64,000 nt of DNA from Prevotella sp. (GCA_017412705.1 JAFPWS010000053.1:28934-92933), one strand, 5' to 3'; shown: positions 34,823 to 44,322, numbered from the stretch's first letter. A program made the numbers and translations. The notes: generated by a model from the letters alone, not told the origin.

Positions 34823-36670
34823 ATGGCTGAACAATTAGAAATCAAAGAGCTCGAACAAGTGGTTGTTCGTTTCTCAGGTGACTCCGGCGACGGCATGCAG
34901 CTGGCTGGAAACATCTTTTCTACGGTCTCAGCGACTGTAGGCAACAGTATCTCAACATTCCCCGACTATCCTGCTGACATCCGCGCCCCGCAAGGCTCGC
35001 TGACCGGTGTATCTGGCTTCCAGGTACACATTGGCGCCGGACAGGTGTATACACCCGGCGACAAGTGCGACGTGCTGGTGGCTATGAACGCTGCTGCCCT
35101 GAAAACGCAGTATCGCTATGCCAAGCCTGGAGCAACGATTATCATCGATACCGACTCCTTCGGACCTAACGACCTGAAGAAGGCCGAGTTCAAGACAGAG
35201 GACTATTTGGGCGAGATGGGCATTGACCCCGACCGCGTCATCCAGTGCCCGCTGACCCAGATGGTAAAAGACGCGCTGGCCGATACCGGCATGGACAATA
35301 AAGCCATATTGAAGTGCCGTAACATGTTCGCCCTGGGTCTGGTATGCTGGCTCTTTGACCGCGACCTCTCGCTGGTGGCTAACTTCCTGAAGGACAAGTT
35401 TGCCAAAAAGCCCGCCATCGCCGAGAATAACATCAAGGTGGTGCAGGCTGGCTACGACTACGGTCACAATACTCACTCAAGCGCTGTCAACGTTTATCGT
35501 ATCGAGACCAAGCACAAGGTGCCTGGACGCTATATGGACATCACTGGTAACAAGGCCACGGCCTATGGTTTCATGGCTGCTGCCGAGAAGGCTGGCCTGA
35601 AGCTCTACCTGGGTTCCTACCCCATCACTCCCGCTACGGATGTGCTGCACGAGCTGTCAAAACATAAGTCGTTGGGCGTCACCACGGTACAGTGTGAGGA
35701 CGAGATCAGCGGTGCTGCTTCAGCACTGGGAGCCTCGTTTGCAGGTGCCTTGGGTGTGACCTCTACCTCTGGTCCTGGCATCTGTCTGAAGAGTGAGGCC
35801 ATGAATCTGGCTGTCATCATGGAACTGCCCCTCGTGGTGCTCGACGTACAGCGTGGCGGTCCTGCTACGGGTCTGCCCACCAAGTCAGAGCAGACTGACC
35901 TGCTGCAGGTGCTCTTCGGACGTAACGGTGAGAGCCCCATGCCCGTGCTGGCTGCTACCAGTCCTGCTGACTGCTTCGATGCTGCCTACCAGGCCTGTAA
36001 GATAGCCCTGGAGCACATGACACCCGTCGTATTGCTGACGGATGCCTATATTGCCAATGGCTCCGGTGCCTTCCGTCTGCCTGACATGACCAAGCTGGAC
36101 GCCATCAATCCTCCCTATGTGCCCGAGGAGATGAAGGGGCAGTGGACGCCATACATGCGTGCAGAGAACGGTACCCGCTACTGGGCTATTCCCGGTCGCG
36201 AGGGCTTCGCCCACATCCTCGGCGGACTGGAGAAGGACTCAAACACTGGTGCCATCTCGACGAATCCTGAGAACCACGACCTGATGACACGCCTTCGCCA
36301 GCAGAAGATTGCCAACATCGAGGTGCCCGACTTAGAGGTCATTGGCGACAAGGACGATGCCGACCTGCTCATCGTGGGCTTCGGTTCTACCTATGGTCAC
36401 CTGCACTCTGCTATGGACGAGTTGCGTACCAAGGGCTATAAGGTAGCCCAGGCTCAGTTCAAGTACCTGAACCCGCTGCCTAAGAACACGGCAGAGGTTC
36501 TGTCGAAGTACAAGAAGGTAGTGGTGGCCGAGCAGAACATGGGTCAGCTGGCCACCTACCTGCGCATGAAGGTCGACAACTTCACTCCTGCCCAATTCAA
36601 CCAGGTCAAGGGTCAGCCTTTCGTGGTAGAAGAGTTAGTCAACGCATTCGAGGACATTTTAAAGAAGTAA
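34823..36670 (+). CDS. korA: 2-oxoacid:ferredoxin oxidoreductase, alpha (gamma-alpha fusion)
   Basis: 615 residues. The N-terminal 190 or so are the gamma domain (RFSGDSGDGMQLAGNIFSTV). The rest is the alpha domain with YLGSYPITPATDVLHEL, the EDEISGAASALGASFAGA segment, TSTSGPGICLKSEA and the VQRGGPATGLPTKSEQ loop. With KorB it oxidises 2-oxoglutarate (or a related 2-oxoacid) and CoA to acyl-CoA, CO2 and reduced ferredoxin, or runs in reverse. Co-transcribed with korB (6 nt gap). Substrate is given as 2-oxoglutarate on subunit layout; it is not certain. Confidence 0.93.
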   Translation: MAEQLEIKELEQVVVRFSGDSGDGMQLAGNIFSTVSATVGNSISTFPDYPADIRAPQGSLTGVSGFQVHIGAGQVYTPGDKCDVLVAMNAAALKTQYRYAKPGATIIIDTDSFGPNDLKKAEFKTEDYLGEMGIDPDRVIQCPLTQMVKDALADTGMDNKAILKCRNMFALGLVCWLFDRDLSLVANFLKDKFAKKPAIAENNIKVVQAGYDYGHNTHSSAVNVYRIETKHKVPGRYMDITGNKATAYGFMAAAEKAGLKLYLGSYPITPATDVLHELSKHKSLGVTTVQCEDEISGAASALGASFAGALGVTSTSGPGICLKSEAMNLAVIMELPLVVLDVQRGGPATGLPTKSEQTDLLQVLFGRNGESPMPVLAATSPADCFDAAYQACKIALEHMTPVVLLTDAYIANGSGAFRLPDMTKLDAINPPYVPEEMKGQWTPYMRAENGTRYWAIPGREGFAHILGGLEKDSNTGAISTNPENHDLMTRLRQQKIANIEVPDLEVIGDKDDADLLIVGFGSTYGHLHSAMDELRTKGYKVAQAQFKYLNPLPKNTAEVLSKYKKVVVAEQNMGQLATYLRMKVDNFTPAQFNQVKGQPFVVEELVNAFEDILKK

Positions 36671-36676
36671 ACAGTT

Positions 36677-37681
36677 ATGAGTTATACAGCAAACGATTAT
36701 AAGAAAGGACAGCCAAGATGGTGTCCTGGTTGCGGTGACCACTTCTTCCTGGCATCGTTTCACAAAGCATTGGCGGAAATCGGCGTAGCTCCACAGGATA
36801 CTGCCGTCATCTCAGGTATCGGCTGCTCCAGCCGTCTGCCTCACTATATGGCCACCTACGGCATGAACACCATCCACGGCCGTGCTGCCGCCATAGCCAC
36901 AGGTGCCAAGGTTGCCAACCCCAACCTCACCGTATGGCAGGTGTCGGGTGACGGTGACGGATTGGCCATCGGTGGTAACCACTTCATCCACGCCAACCGT
37001 CGTAACATCAACCTGAACATGATTCTGCTCAACAACCGTATCTACGGTCTGACCAAAGGTCAGTACTCGCCCACCAGCCCCCGTGGCTTCGTCTCTAAGT
37101 CGAGCCCCTATGGCACCGTCGAGGATCCCTTCCGTCCTGCTGAGCTGTGCTTCGGCGCCCGTGGCCATTTCTTCGCCCGTGCCGTTGCCACCGATGCTCC
37201 TGGAACCATCGAGATTCTGAAGGCTGCCTATGCTCACAAGGGTGCTGCTGTCTGCGAGATTCTGCAGAACTGCGTCATCTTCAACGACGGCACCCACGAG
37301 GCCGTATATAATAAGGAGGGCCGTAAGAAGAATGCCATCTACGTGCGTCATGGCGAGAAGCTTGTCTTCGGCGAGAACTCGGAGTTCGGACTGGTTCAGG
37401 AGGGCTTCGGCCTGAAGGTTGTCGAGATTGGCAAGGACGGCTATACGCTCGACGATGTGCTGGTACACGATGCTCACTGTGAGGACAATACGCTGCAGCT
37501 GAAGCTGGCCCTGATGGGCAATGGCGACGGGTTCCCCGTAGCCTTGGGCGTCATACGCGACGTCGACGCGCCTACCTACGATGAGGCCGTCAGCGAGCAG
37601 ATCAAGGAGGTCTCGGCCCAGAAGAAGTATCATAACTTTGCCGAGCTGCTGGAGACCAACGACATTTGGGAGGTGAAGTAA
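36677..37681 (+). CDS. korB: 2-oxoacid:ferredoxin oxidoreductase, beta subunit
   Basis: 334 residues. The thiamine-diphosphate subunit: RWCPGCGDHFFL, ISGIGCSSRLPHYM, HGRAAAIATGAKVANP, and the ThDP/Mg site VSGDGDGLAIGGNHFIH with LLNNRIYGLTKGQYSPT. The KGQYSPTS sequence is typical of KorB. It has no ferredoxin domain, so it relies on soluble ferredoxin. 44 nt separate it from the clostripain gene with no terminator between. Confidence 0.95.
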   Translation: MSYTANDYKKGQPRWCPGCGDHFFLASFHKALAEIGVAPQDTAVISGIGCSSRLPHYMATYGMNTIHGRAAAIATGAKVANPNLTVWQVSGDGDGLAIGGNHFIHANRRNINLNMILLNNRIYGLTKGQYSPTSPRGFVSKSSPYGTVEDPFRPAELCFGARGHFFARAVATDAPGTIEILKAAYAHKGAAVCEILQNCVIFNDGTHEAVYNKEGRKKNAIYVRHGEKLVFGENSEFGLVQEGFGLKVVEIGKDGYTLDDVLVHDAHCEDNTLQLKLALMGNGDGFPVALGVIRDVDAPTYDEAVSEQIKEVSAQKKYHNFAELLETNDIWEVK

Positions 37682-37725
37682 AATAACATACATGATTAAT
37701 ATATTAACTAAAAAGAGAAAAAACA

Positions 37726-39192
37726 ATGAACAAATTATTCAAGATGCTGCTCTTCGTGTGCGGTTTTGCCATGATGCTGACCGCCTGCAGCAAAGACGAT
37801 GACAAAAACAACAACACAAACGACGAGACCACAGTACAGCAGGCCAAGTACACCATCATGATCTATGGTTGTGGCGGTGCAAATGTCGACTGGCAGGTTG
37901 ACGGCGCTATTGAAGACATGGCCAAGTCCTTAGGCGTCAGCAACAACCAGGTGCGTGTTACCGTCATGTACTCCATGTCGAAAGACATCTCTACCCACCA
38001 GAGCATTGACCCCTCAGTGAAACCAAACCATTTCTACGGCGAGTTCGGCAAGACCTACCGCTATGAACTCACCAAGGACTTCACGAAATATGCGAACGAC
38101 CTCGACGCCTTCCGCAAAGACTGCTTCTACAAGAATGCCTCCGAGGTAGAACTCTACAAGGAGTCTACCCTCGTTGACTACATCAAGTGGGCCAAGCAGA
38201 CCGCTCCTGCCGAGAACTACATCCTGATGCCTACCAACCACGGTGGCGGCTTCGACCTTGACCATGAGGTATTTACTCGCGGCATTGGCTACGACGACAA
38301 CCACGACAACAAGAGTGTAGCCATCAAGACCATCGCCGAGGCCCTCAAGGAGACCGGCAAGATCAAGGCCATCTACTGGTACGGCTGTCTGATGGGTCAG
38401 CTCGAAGTGTTCACCGAGGTTGCTCCCTACTGCGAATACCAGTTTGCCAGCTCGCACGTAGCACGCATCAACAACAAGCACATCACTGGGCTCATCGATG
38501 CCATCAATGCCTCGCCCAACGACTTTGAGGCAGCCATCGCCAAGCAGCATACCACCATCGAAGCTGTCAACGGGGACTTCCTCAATGTGAAAGACAGTAA
38601 GGACCCCAACATCAGGCACAACGAGAACTGCGACTTCGGCTGCTGGCGCTCTGACAAGCTGGCCGCCATCAACACACAGGTGAAAGCCCTGGCCGACCTG
38701 CTCGCCGCCAACTACGCTACCAATGCCAGCGACATCGACCAGGCAACCCATCTCGTCTACCTCTTCGAGAAAGACTGCCCCTATATCGACCTGCTCGACT
38801 ATGCCAACCTGGTATCCAACTATCTGCAGAACACCACTCTGAAGACTCAGGCAGAGAAGATTGCCAGCGACTTGCATACAGCCTACAACGCTGCCACCAT
38901 GTATCGCTTCTGCGGCGTCAACCGCACCACCAGCGACGGCTACTTTATTGCACCCGTCGTCAGCGGCGACAAGCCCGGTTACTCAATAGGCATCTCCGTC
39001 TACGCCAAGAACGAGAGTACCTATACCAACTACGGTGCCAACTACAAGGCCTCTGCCTTCGACGCAGCCACCGGCTGGAGCAAGTGGCTCAATGTCAACA
39101 ATGTGGCAGTGAAAGATTCAGAAACCAACCCCTGCAACGACTCGTCGTGGGAGACCTTCTGGCTTGAAGACCCCGAAGACGACGAAGATTAA
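37726..39192 (+). CDS. clostripain-family (C11) cysteine peptidase lipoprotein
   Basis: 488 residues. A lipobox (MLTAC, Cys at about residue 21) makes it a surface or periplasmic lipoprotein. The C11 domain follows: IMIYGCGGANVDW, MPTNHGGGF with the catalytic His, and YWYGCLMGQLEVF with the catalytic Cys. Family members cleave after Arg or Lys. C11 peptidases often need self-cleavage; a cleavage site cannot be proved here. The same-strand gap to korB is 44 nt. It ends at a perfect 40-nt palindrome that serves it and upp. Confidence 0.88.
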   Translation: MNKLFKMLLFVCGFAMMLTACSKDDDKNNNTNDETTVQQAKYTIMIYGCGGANVDWQVDGAIEDMAKSLGVSNNQVRVTVMYSMSKDISTHQSIDPSVKPNHFYGEFGKTYRYELTKDFTKYANDLDAFRKDCFYKNASEVELYKESTLVDYIKWAKQTAPAENYILMPTNHGGGFDLDHEVFTRGIGYDDNHDNKSVAIKTIAEALKETGKIKAIYWYGCLMGQLEVFTEVAPYCEYQFASSHVARINNKHITGLIDAINASPNDFEAAIAKQHTTIEAVNGDFLNVKDSKDPNIRHNENCDFGCWRSDKLAAINTQVKALADLLAANYATNASDIDQATHLVYLFEKDCPYIDLLDYANLVSNYLQNTTLKTQAEKIASDLHTAYNAATMYRFCGVNRTTSDGYFIAPVVSGDKPGYSIGISVYAKNESTYTNYGANYKASAFDAATGWSKWLNVNNVAVKDSETNPCNDSSWETFWLEDPEDDED

Positions 39193-39212
39193 AATACACA
39201 CAACAGATACAA

Positions 39213-39252
39213 AAAAAGAAAGAGGATGTGCCGGCACATCCTCTTTCTTTTT
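39213..39252. terminator. bidirectional terminator, 40-nt perfect palindrome
   Basis: The halves 39213-39232 and 39233-39252 are perfect complements (centre GCC|GGC); A-run at left and T-run at right. It serves the clostripain gene and upp. Confidence 0.9.
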
Positions 39253-39263
39253 CCTTTATTCAC

Positions 39264-39950
39264 TCACTTGTCAGCCTTCTTCCTGAACGACTGTAGCTTC
39301 TCGCCGAAGCACAGGTCGCCACAGTCGCCGAAGCCCGGTATGATGTACTTTTGCTCGTTCATGCCCTCGTCGATGGCGGCACACCAGATGGTGCTGTCAT
39401 CAGGGAGACACTCTTTGACAACCTCGATACCCTCGGGAGCCGCAATGACACAGCAGACGTGAATCTTCTTCGGCTTGCCAGCCTCCATCAGCGCCTCGAT
39501 GGCAGCAGCAAGACTGCCGCCCGTAGCCAACATGGGGTCTACGATGAGCAGCGTCTTGCCTTTCACGCTAGGTGTGGCGATGTACTCTGCATGGACACCC
39601 ACTTCCGTATGTTCGCGGTTGATGTACATACGATAAGCCGACACAAAGGCATTGTCGGCACCGTCAAAGACGTTGAGGAACCCCTGGTGGAAGGGCAGTC
39701 CGGCACGCAGCACGGTGGCGATTACCATATCTTCCTGTTTGATGAGAGGAATGTCAAGGGTACCCAGCGGGGTCTTGACAGTTTTGGGTTTATACTCGAG
39801 GGTCTTCGAAATCTCGTAGGCCATCATCTCGCCAATGCGCTCCACATTATGACGGAACGTCAGGCGATACTTCTGATAATTCTTGTCGCGCAATTCAGCC
39901 ATGTAGTGGTTGATGATGCTGTTCTGTTCTGCGAAATTGATTACTTGCAT
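39264..39950 (-). CDS. upp: uracil phosphoribosyltransferase
   Basis: 228 residues. Joins uracil and PRPP to make UMP in pyrimidine salvage. The PRPP-binding loop is LLIVDPMLATGGS near residue 135, with the N-terminal ATVLRAGLPFHQG and the uracil-site segment IIPGFGDCGDLCFGE at the end. The length is about 15 residues above E. coli Upp. Monocistronic, with -7 element at 39976-39983. Confidence 0.96.
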   Translation of the reverse strand: MQVINFAEQNSIINHYMAELRDKNYQKYRLTFRHNVERIGEMMAYEISKTLEYKPKTVKTPLGTLDIPLIKQEDMVIATVLRAGLPFHQGFLNVFDGADNAFVSAYRMYINREHTEVGVHAEYIATPSVKGKTLLIVDPMLATGGSLAAAIEALMEAGKPKKIHVCCVIAAPEGIEVVKECLPDDSTIWCAAIDEGMNEQKYIIPGFGDCGDLCFGEKLQSFRKKADK

Positions 39951-39975
39951 TGTTTTGCCTTAGGTTTGTTGCCGG

Positions 39976-39983
39976 CAAAGGTA
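39976..39983 (-). promoter_or_regulatory. -7 element of upp
   Basis: Minus-strand TACCTTTG, C; 26 nt before the ATG. Confidence 0.6.
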
Positions 39984-40027
39984 CAAAATAATTCTCAATT
40001 ATCCATTGCCAATTATCTATTTTTTAT

Positions 40028-40035
40028 TACCTTTG
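40028..40035 (+). promoter_or_regulatory. -7 element of tcdA
   Basis: Exact TACCTTTG followed by C, only 7 nt before the ATG at 40043; implies a near-leaderless mRNA. Confidence 0.6.
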
Positions 40036-40042
40036 CCCCGAA

Positions 40043-40759
40043 ATGGCAATAAAAAAAGATATTTTTCGGCGTGCTGAGGCCCTGCTTGGACCTGACGCCA
40101 TGGAGCTAATCGGCCAACAGCGCATCATCGTCTTCGGAGTAGGTGGCGTCGGGTCGTGGTGCGCCGAGGCGCTGGTACGTACAGGCGTCAGGAAGCTGAC
40201 CATCGTAGACTTCGACCGGGTGGATGCCACCAATGTCAATCGCCAGCTGATGGCCACCTCGGAAACAGTGGGCCAGGTCAAGGTAGAAGCCCTGAAGGCA
40301 CGACTGCAGAGCATTCATCCTGACGTTGAGATTACTGCCTTGAAGAAGACGTTCACAGAGGACACGGCATCAGACTTCCAGCTGGATACATACAACTACA
40401 TCATCGATGCCATAGACTCGTTGAAGGACAAGGCACTGCTCATCCTGACGGCTTGTCAGAGCAAGGGTAAGCTGTTCTCGTCGATGGGTGCAGCACTGAA
40501 GCTGGATCCGACAAAGATTCAGGTTGCCGAGTTCTGGAAAGTCAAGGGCGACCCCTTGGCACGGGCCCTACGCAACCGTTTCAAGAAGGAGCAACGCTTC
40601 CCCAAACGTAAGTTCAAGTGCGTTTTCTCCGACGAGACCATTCAGGCGGCAGGCGAAGGCAAGGGTTCGCTGGTGCACATCACTGCTGTCTTCGGCATGA
40701 CCTTGGCAGGACTGGTGATACAAGATATCGCTAAACGTGTTTTTGACAAGTCGGTGTAG
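40043..40759 (+). CDS. tcdA: tRNA threonylcarbamoyladenosine dehydratase
   Basis: 238 residues of the ThiF/E1-like superfamily. ATP-binding GVGGVGSWCAEALVRTG near residue 32, VDFDRVDATNVNRQL, YIIDAIDSLKDKALLI and the cysteine segment LTACQSKGKLFSSMGAA. TcdA cyclises t6A in ANN-decoding tRNAs to ct6A. The start MAIKKDIFRRAEALLG matches the family N-terminus, so the promoter at 40028-40035 leaves almost no leader. Confidence 0.9.
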   Translation: MAIKKDIFRRAEALLGPDAMELIGQQRIIVFGVGGVGSWCAEALVRTGVRKLTIVDFDRVDATNVNRQLMATSETVGQVKVEALKARLQSIHPDVEITALKKTFTEDTASDFQLDTYNYIIDAIDSLKDKALLILTACQSKGKLFSSMGAALKLDPTKIQVAEFWKVKGDPLARALRNRFKKEQRFPKRKFKCVFSDETIQAAGEGKGSLVHITAVFGMTLAGLVIQDIAKRVFDKSV

Positions 40760-40863
40760 CAAAAAGCACCGTGCCGTTTCCGTTTTTAAATACTTTAACT
40801 CAAAAAAAGCGCGCAGAGTATTAAAATCTCTAAACTTTGAACACTAAACTCTAAACTTTTTTG

Positions 40864-40871
40864 TACCTTTG
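40864..40871 (+). promoter_or_regulatory. -7 element of pckA
   Basis: Exact TACCTTTG followed by C, 50 nt before the ATG. TTTG at 40836-40839 is 24 nt upstream, slightly long. Confidence 0.6.
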
Positions 40872-40921
40872 CATGCGATTTCAAGATAATACGTTAATTT
40901 ACAATTAAATAAGTAACAATT

Positions 40922-42535
40922 ATGGCAAAGTTAGATTTGACACAGTATGGCATCACCGGTTCAACCGTGATTGCTCACAATCCGTCTTATGAGTACCTCT
41001 TCGCTGAGGAGACAAAGGCTGGTCTCGAGGGTTTCGACAAGGGCGTAAACACCGAGCTCGACGCTGTTAACGTAATGACCGGTATCTACACTGGTCGTTC
41101 ACCTAAGGACAAGTACATCGTGAAGGATGCACAGAGCGAAGACAAGGTATGGTGGACTACTGAGGGTTACAAGAACGACAACCACCCCATGTCTGAGGAG
41201 GTCTGGGCAAAGGTTAAGGAGATTGCCATCAAGGAACTCTGCAACAAAGACCTGTACGTGATGGATGCCTTCTGCGGTGCCAACGAGGCAACCCGTCTGC
41301 GTGTTCGCTTCATCGTTGAGGTGGCCTGGCAGGCACACTTCGTAAAGAACATGTTCATCCAGCCTACCGCTGAGGAACTGGAGAACTTCGAGCCTAACTT
41401 TGTAATTTACAACGCTTCCAAGGCAAAGGTTGATAACTACCAGGAGCTGGGTCTGAACTCTGAGACCTGCGTAGCCTTCAACACCACTTCTCGCGAGCAG
41501 TGCATCATCAACACTTGGTACGGCGGTGAGATGAAGAAGGGTATGTTCTCTATGATGAACTACTATCTGCCTCTGCAGGGTATCGCTTCTATGCACTGCT
41601 CTGCCAACACCGATATGGAGGGCAAGAACACCGCTATCTTCTTCGGTCTGTCAGGTACAGGTAAGACCACGCTGTCAACCGATCCTAAGCGTCTGCTCAT
41701 TGGTGACGACGAGCACGGATGGGACGACGAGGGTGTGTTCAACTTCGAGGGTGGTTGCTACGCCAAGGTCATCAACCTCTCTAAGGAGAACGAACCTGAC
41801 ATCTACGGTGCCATCAAGCGCAACGCTCTGCTGGAGAACGTGACCGTTGACGCTGCAGGCAAGATCGACTTTGCTGACAAGAGCGTAACAGAGAACACCC
41901 GCGTAAGCTATCCTATCAACCACATCGAGAAGATTGCCCAGAAGGTGAACAAGAAGAGTGCCGGTCCAGAGGCTAAGAACGTCATCTTCCTCTCTGCCGA
42001 CGCATTCGGCGTACTGCCCCCAGTATCTATCCTGACTCCCGAGCAGACCAAGTACTACTTCCTCTCTGGTTTCACAGCCAAGTTGGCTGGTACAGAGCGC
42101 GGCATCACAGAGCCCACTCCTACCTTCTCTGCCTGCTTCGGTCAGGCCTTCCTCGAGCTGCACCCCACAAAGTATGCTGAGGAGCTGGTAAAGCGCATGG
42201 AGAAGAGCGGCGCCAAGGCTTATCTGGTGAACACTGGTTGGAACGGTACCGGCAAGCGCATCTCTATCCCCGATACACGTGGTATTATCGATGCCATTCT
42301 CGATGGCAGCATCCTGAAGGCTGAAACCAAAAAGATTCCTTTCTTCGACTTCGAGGTTCCCACAGCTCTGCCCAACGTGAACCCTGCTATCCTCGATCCT
42401 CGCGACACTTATGCAAACGCTGCTGAGTGGGAGGAGAAGGCTAAGGATTTGGCTGCTCGCTTCATCAAGAATTTCGGCAAGTACACGACCAACGAGGCTG
42501 GTAAGGCTCTGGTCGCTGCAGGCCCAAAGCTGTAA
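40922..42535 (+). CDS. pckA: phosphoenolpyruvate carboxykinase (ATP)
   Basis: 537 residues. Interconverts oxaloacetate and phosphoenolpyruvate; in succinate-forming gut Bacteroidales it mainly fixes CO2 toward oxaloacetate. Motifs: [12 protein letters not shown] (substrate Arg), [16 protein letters not shown] (P-loop), [20 protein letters not shown] with the metal aspartates, and the C-terminal [13 protein letters not shown]. Full length. Strong codon bias toward a few codons suggests high expression. Followed by a strong terminator at 42564. Confidence 0.97.
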   Translation: MAKLDLTQYGITGSTVIAHNPSYEYLFAEETKAGLEGFDKGVNTELDAVNVMTGIYTGRSPKDKYIVKDAQSEDKVWWTTEGYKNDNHPMSEEVWAKVKEIAIKELCNKDLYVMDAFCGANEATRLRVRFIVEVAWQAHFVKNMFIQPTAEELENFEPNFVIYNASKAKVDNYQELGLNSETCVAFNTTSREQCIINTWYGGEMKKGMFSMMNYYLPLQGIASMHCSANTDMEGKNTAIFFGLSGTGKTTLSTDPKRLLIGDDEHGWDDEGVFNFEGGCYAKVINLSKENEPDIYGAIKRNALLENVTVDAAGKIDFADKSVTENTRVSYPINHIEKIAQKVNKKSAGPEAKNVIFLSADAFGVLPPVSILTPEQTKYYFLSGFTAKLAGTERGITEPTPTFSACFGQAFLELHPTKYAEELVKRMEKSGAKAYLVNTGWNGTGKRISIPDTRGIIDAILDGSILKAETKKIPFFDFEVPTALPNVNPAILDPRDTYANAAEWEEKAKDLAARFIKNFGKYTTNEAGKALVAAGPKL

Positions 42536-42563
42536 AAAACATTTTTTGACTTACATCAAAATA

Positions 42564-42597
42564 AGGGGCGGTTTCCAAGGAAATCGCCCCTGTTTTT
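42564..42597 (+). terminator. terminator of pckA
   Basis: A 13-bp stem (AGGGGCGGTTTCC/GGAAATCGCCCCT, one G-U pair) with AA loop, followed by GTTTTT. Confidence 0.88.
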
Positions 42598-42619
42598 ATA
42601 AATATACGGAAAATCTACG

Positions 42620-42627
42620 TAACTTTG
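42620..42627 (+). promoter_or_regulatory. -7 element of the 31-aa peptide gene
   Basis: TAACTTTG followed by C. A 6-bp hairpin GCAATC/GATTGC (42634-42639/42646-42651) starts the predicted transcript. Confidence 0.6.
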
Positions 42628-42697
42628 CATTGCGCAATCGGGAGAGATTGCACAGTTATTCATTAGGTTAGTAGTTTATAGATTTAAGGTAAAGATT

Positions 42698-42793
42698 ATG
42701 TTATTAGATTTTCAAACAATGGTGTTGTTGGCATCTGTAGCCCTTGCTACTATTCTGAGTGTTATCACTCTGATGTACACTGACATCCGTTGA
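42698..42793 (+). CDS. small single-helix membrane peptide, 31 aa
   Basis: A 31-codon frame begins at ATG 42698 and stops at TGA 42791-42793. It encodes MLLDFQTMVLLASVALATIL followed by SVITLMYTDIR: an acidic start, one hydrophobic helix of about 18 residues, and a DIR end. The gene is framed by its own -7 element (42620-42627) and a hairpin terminator with T run (42796-42834), so it forms a complete small transcription unit. I do not know this family. Function unknown; small single-helix peptides often bind a membrane complex. Confidence is in the unit, not the role. Confidence 0.65.
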   Translation: MLLDFQTMVLLASVALATILSVITLMYTDIR

Positions 42794-42795
42794 AG

Positions 42796-42834
42796 AAAGA
42801 GCACGGAGTGAGTGATTCATACCGTGCTCTTTTT
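42796..42834 (+). terminator. terminator of the 31-aa peptide gene
   Basis: An 11-bp stem AAAGAGCACGG/CCGTGCTCTTT (42796-42806/42822-42832) followed by TT, three nt after the stop. Confidence 0.85.
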
Positions 42835-42850
42835 GATAAATAAACCTAAA

Positions 42851-42869
42851 ATATGACATTTTATCATAT
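42851..42869. promoter_or_regulatory. small palindrome upstream of the DUF6242 gene
   Basis: ATATGA/TCATAT with a 7-nt gap. May be an operator or chance in A/T-rich DNA. Confidence 0.25.
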
Positions 42870-42919
42870 ATTTAACTTAATAAAAGGCAGAAAAATGCTC
42901 AAATTTGCGGAATTGTGCG

Positions 42920-42927
42920 TAAATTTG
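42920..42927 (+). promoter_or_regulatory. -7 element of the envelope cluster
   Basis: TAAATTTG followed by C, 27 nt before the DUF6242 start. Confidence 0.5.
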
Positions 42928-42954
42928 CACCCAAATTTGAATTAATTCAAACTC

Positions 42955-44253
42955 ATGAGACAAATTAAGACTATATGTATGCTGTTGGCGACTATGGCCG
43001 TCATGGCGTCGTGCATGTCGTCAAACGACAGTACGTCGACCACCTATAGCGATGCCGCCATTACCTCATTCACCTTAGGTACGCTGACGCGATACCTGCA
43101 CACCACCTCTAAGAGCGGTGGCGACTCGATATACAAGCAAACCGTTACAGGCAGCAGCTATAAATTCCACATTGACCAGAACCTGCGCCTCATCTACAAC
43201 ACCGACTCCCTGCCCATAGGCACCAGCGTGAACAAGGTGCTCTGTACGGTGGGTTCCAAGAACTACGGCACCATATTCATTCAGGACGAGGCCGATGAGA
43301 ATACACTGAACTTCTATAGCTCGACGGACAGCATTGACTTCACCAACCCCCGTAAGTTTATTGTCTACTCTAACGACAACACTGGCAACCACTCGGACTA
43401 TACCGTCAAGGTAAATGTCCATAAAGAGGATGCAGGAGAATTCGTCTGGCACCAACTGGACGTCAGCGAGGAGCTGAAGGAGCTCAACGACCTGGAAGCC
43501 TACTACTGGGCAGGCACGATGTACCTGATGGGAACCGTAGGCGAGAACACGAAGATTTATGAGGTCGACAAAAACGGCAAGCTCGTACATAACGAAGAAA
43601 TCAAGAACATCCTTCCCTCTGGCATCAAGCGCTGGATAGGTAGCACAGAAGGTGAAATCTACGCCCTCTCTACTGACGACAAGCTGATGATATCGACGGA
43701 TGGAGGCCTCACCTGGCAGCAAGACCTGTTGGACGACGACGAGGCCCTGATGCCTGTACGCGACATTGCTTTTGTCAGCTATCCCCTGGATTATGCCACC
43801 AACACCGAGTACGCACTCATGGTGGGCAACCGCGACAAAGAGAAGTATGCTGACGACGATATTGCCATGGTGTGGCGCAAGATTGTGGACAATGACGAAT
43901 ATACACCTGAAGGCCGATGGACCTATATGGACCACGCTGCCAACAACATCTATGCCCTGCCAAACCTGGAACACCTGAGCCTGGTGGTTTACGACGACGG
44001 CATCCTAGCTATTGGCGCTGCTGAAAAGGAGGGCGAAGAATGGACACCCTATACAAAGATCTACCAAAGCCGTGACGACGGCATCACTTGGAAATACAAC
44101 AGCAGCTACCAACTGCCCGAGGACTTTGACTCATCAACCACCTCTGTGGCCATGGCTGTCGACGACGACATGAACCTGTGGCTCTTCTGCGGACAAACCG
44201 GAGAGGTGTGGCGCGGACGCCTGAACAAGCTGGGCTGGGAATTCCAAGAATAA
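42955..44253 (+). CDS. DUF6242 lipoprotein with Asp-box repeats
   Basis: 432 residues. A signal peptide with lipobox (VMASC, Cys near 20) is followed by an Ig-like N-terminal part (residues 30-155) and a propeller-like region with Asp-box motifs STDGGLTW and SRDDGITW. The family is DUF6242, which in Bacteroidales lies at the head of the uppS-bamA group. It may be a surface or periplasmic envelope factor. The function is unknown. Confidence 0.8.
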   Translation: MRQIKTICMLLATMAVMASCMSSNDSTSTTYSDAAITSFTLGTLTRYLHTTSKSGGDSIYKQTVTGSSYKFHIDQNLRLIYNTDSLPIGTSVNKVLCTVGSKNYGTIFIQDEADENTLNFYSSTDSIDFTNPRKFIVYSNDNTGNHSDYTVKVNVHKEDAGEFVWHQLDVSEELKELNDLEAYYWAGTMYLMGTVGENTKIYEVDKNGKLVHNEEIKNILPSGIKRWIGSTEGEIYALSTDDKLMISTDGGLTWQQDLLDDDEALMPVRDIAFVSYPLDYATNTEYALMVGNRDKEKYADDDIAMVWRKIVDNDEYTPEGRWTYMDHAANNIYALPNLEHLSLVVYDDGILAIGAAEKEGEEWTPYTKIYQSRDDGITWKYNSSYQLPEDFDSSTTSVAMAVDDDMNLWLFCGQTGEVWRGRLNKLGWEFQE

Positions 44254-44322
44254 ATAAAGATTAAAGGTAAAACATAGGCACAAGAGGTGAGACAAAGCAC
44301 GACATATCAAGGTCTGCGATGG

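Noticed and set aside
42634-42651. Small riboswitch before the 31-aa gene
   Set aside because: Only one 6-bp hairpin is visible; too little for a ligand-binding fold.
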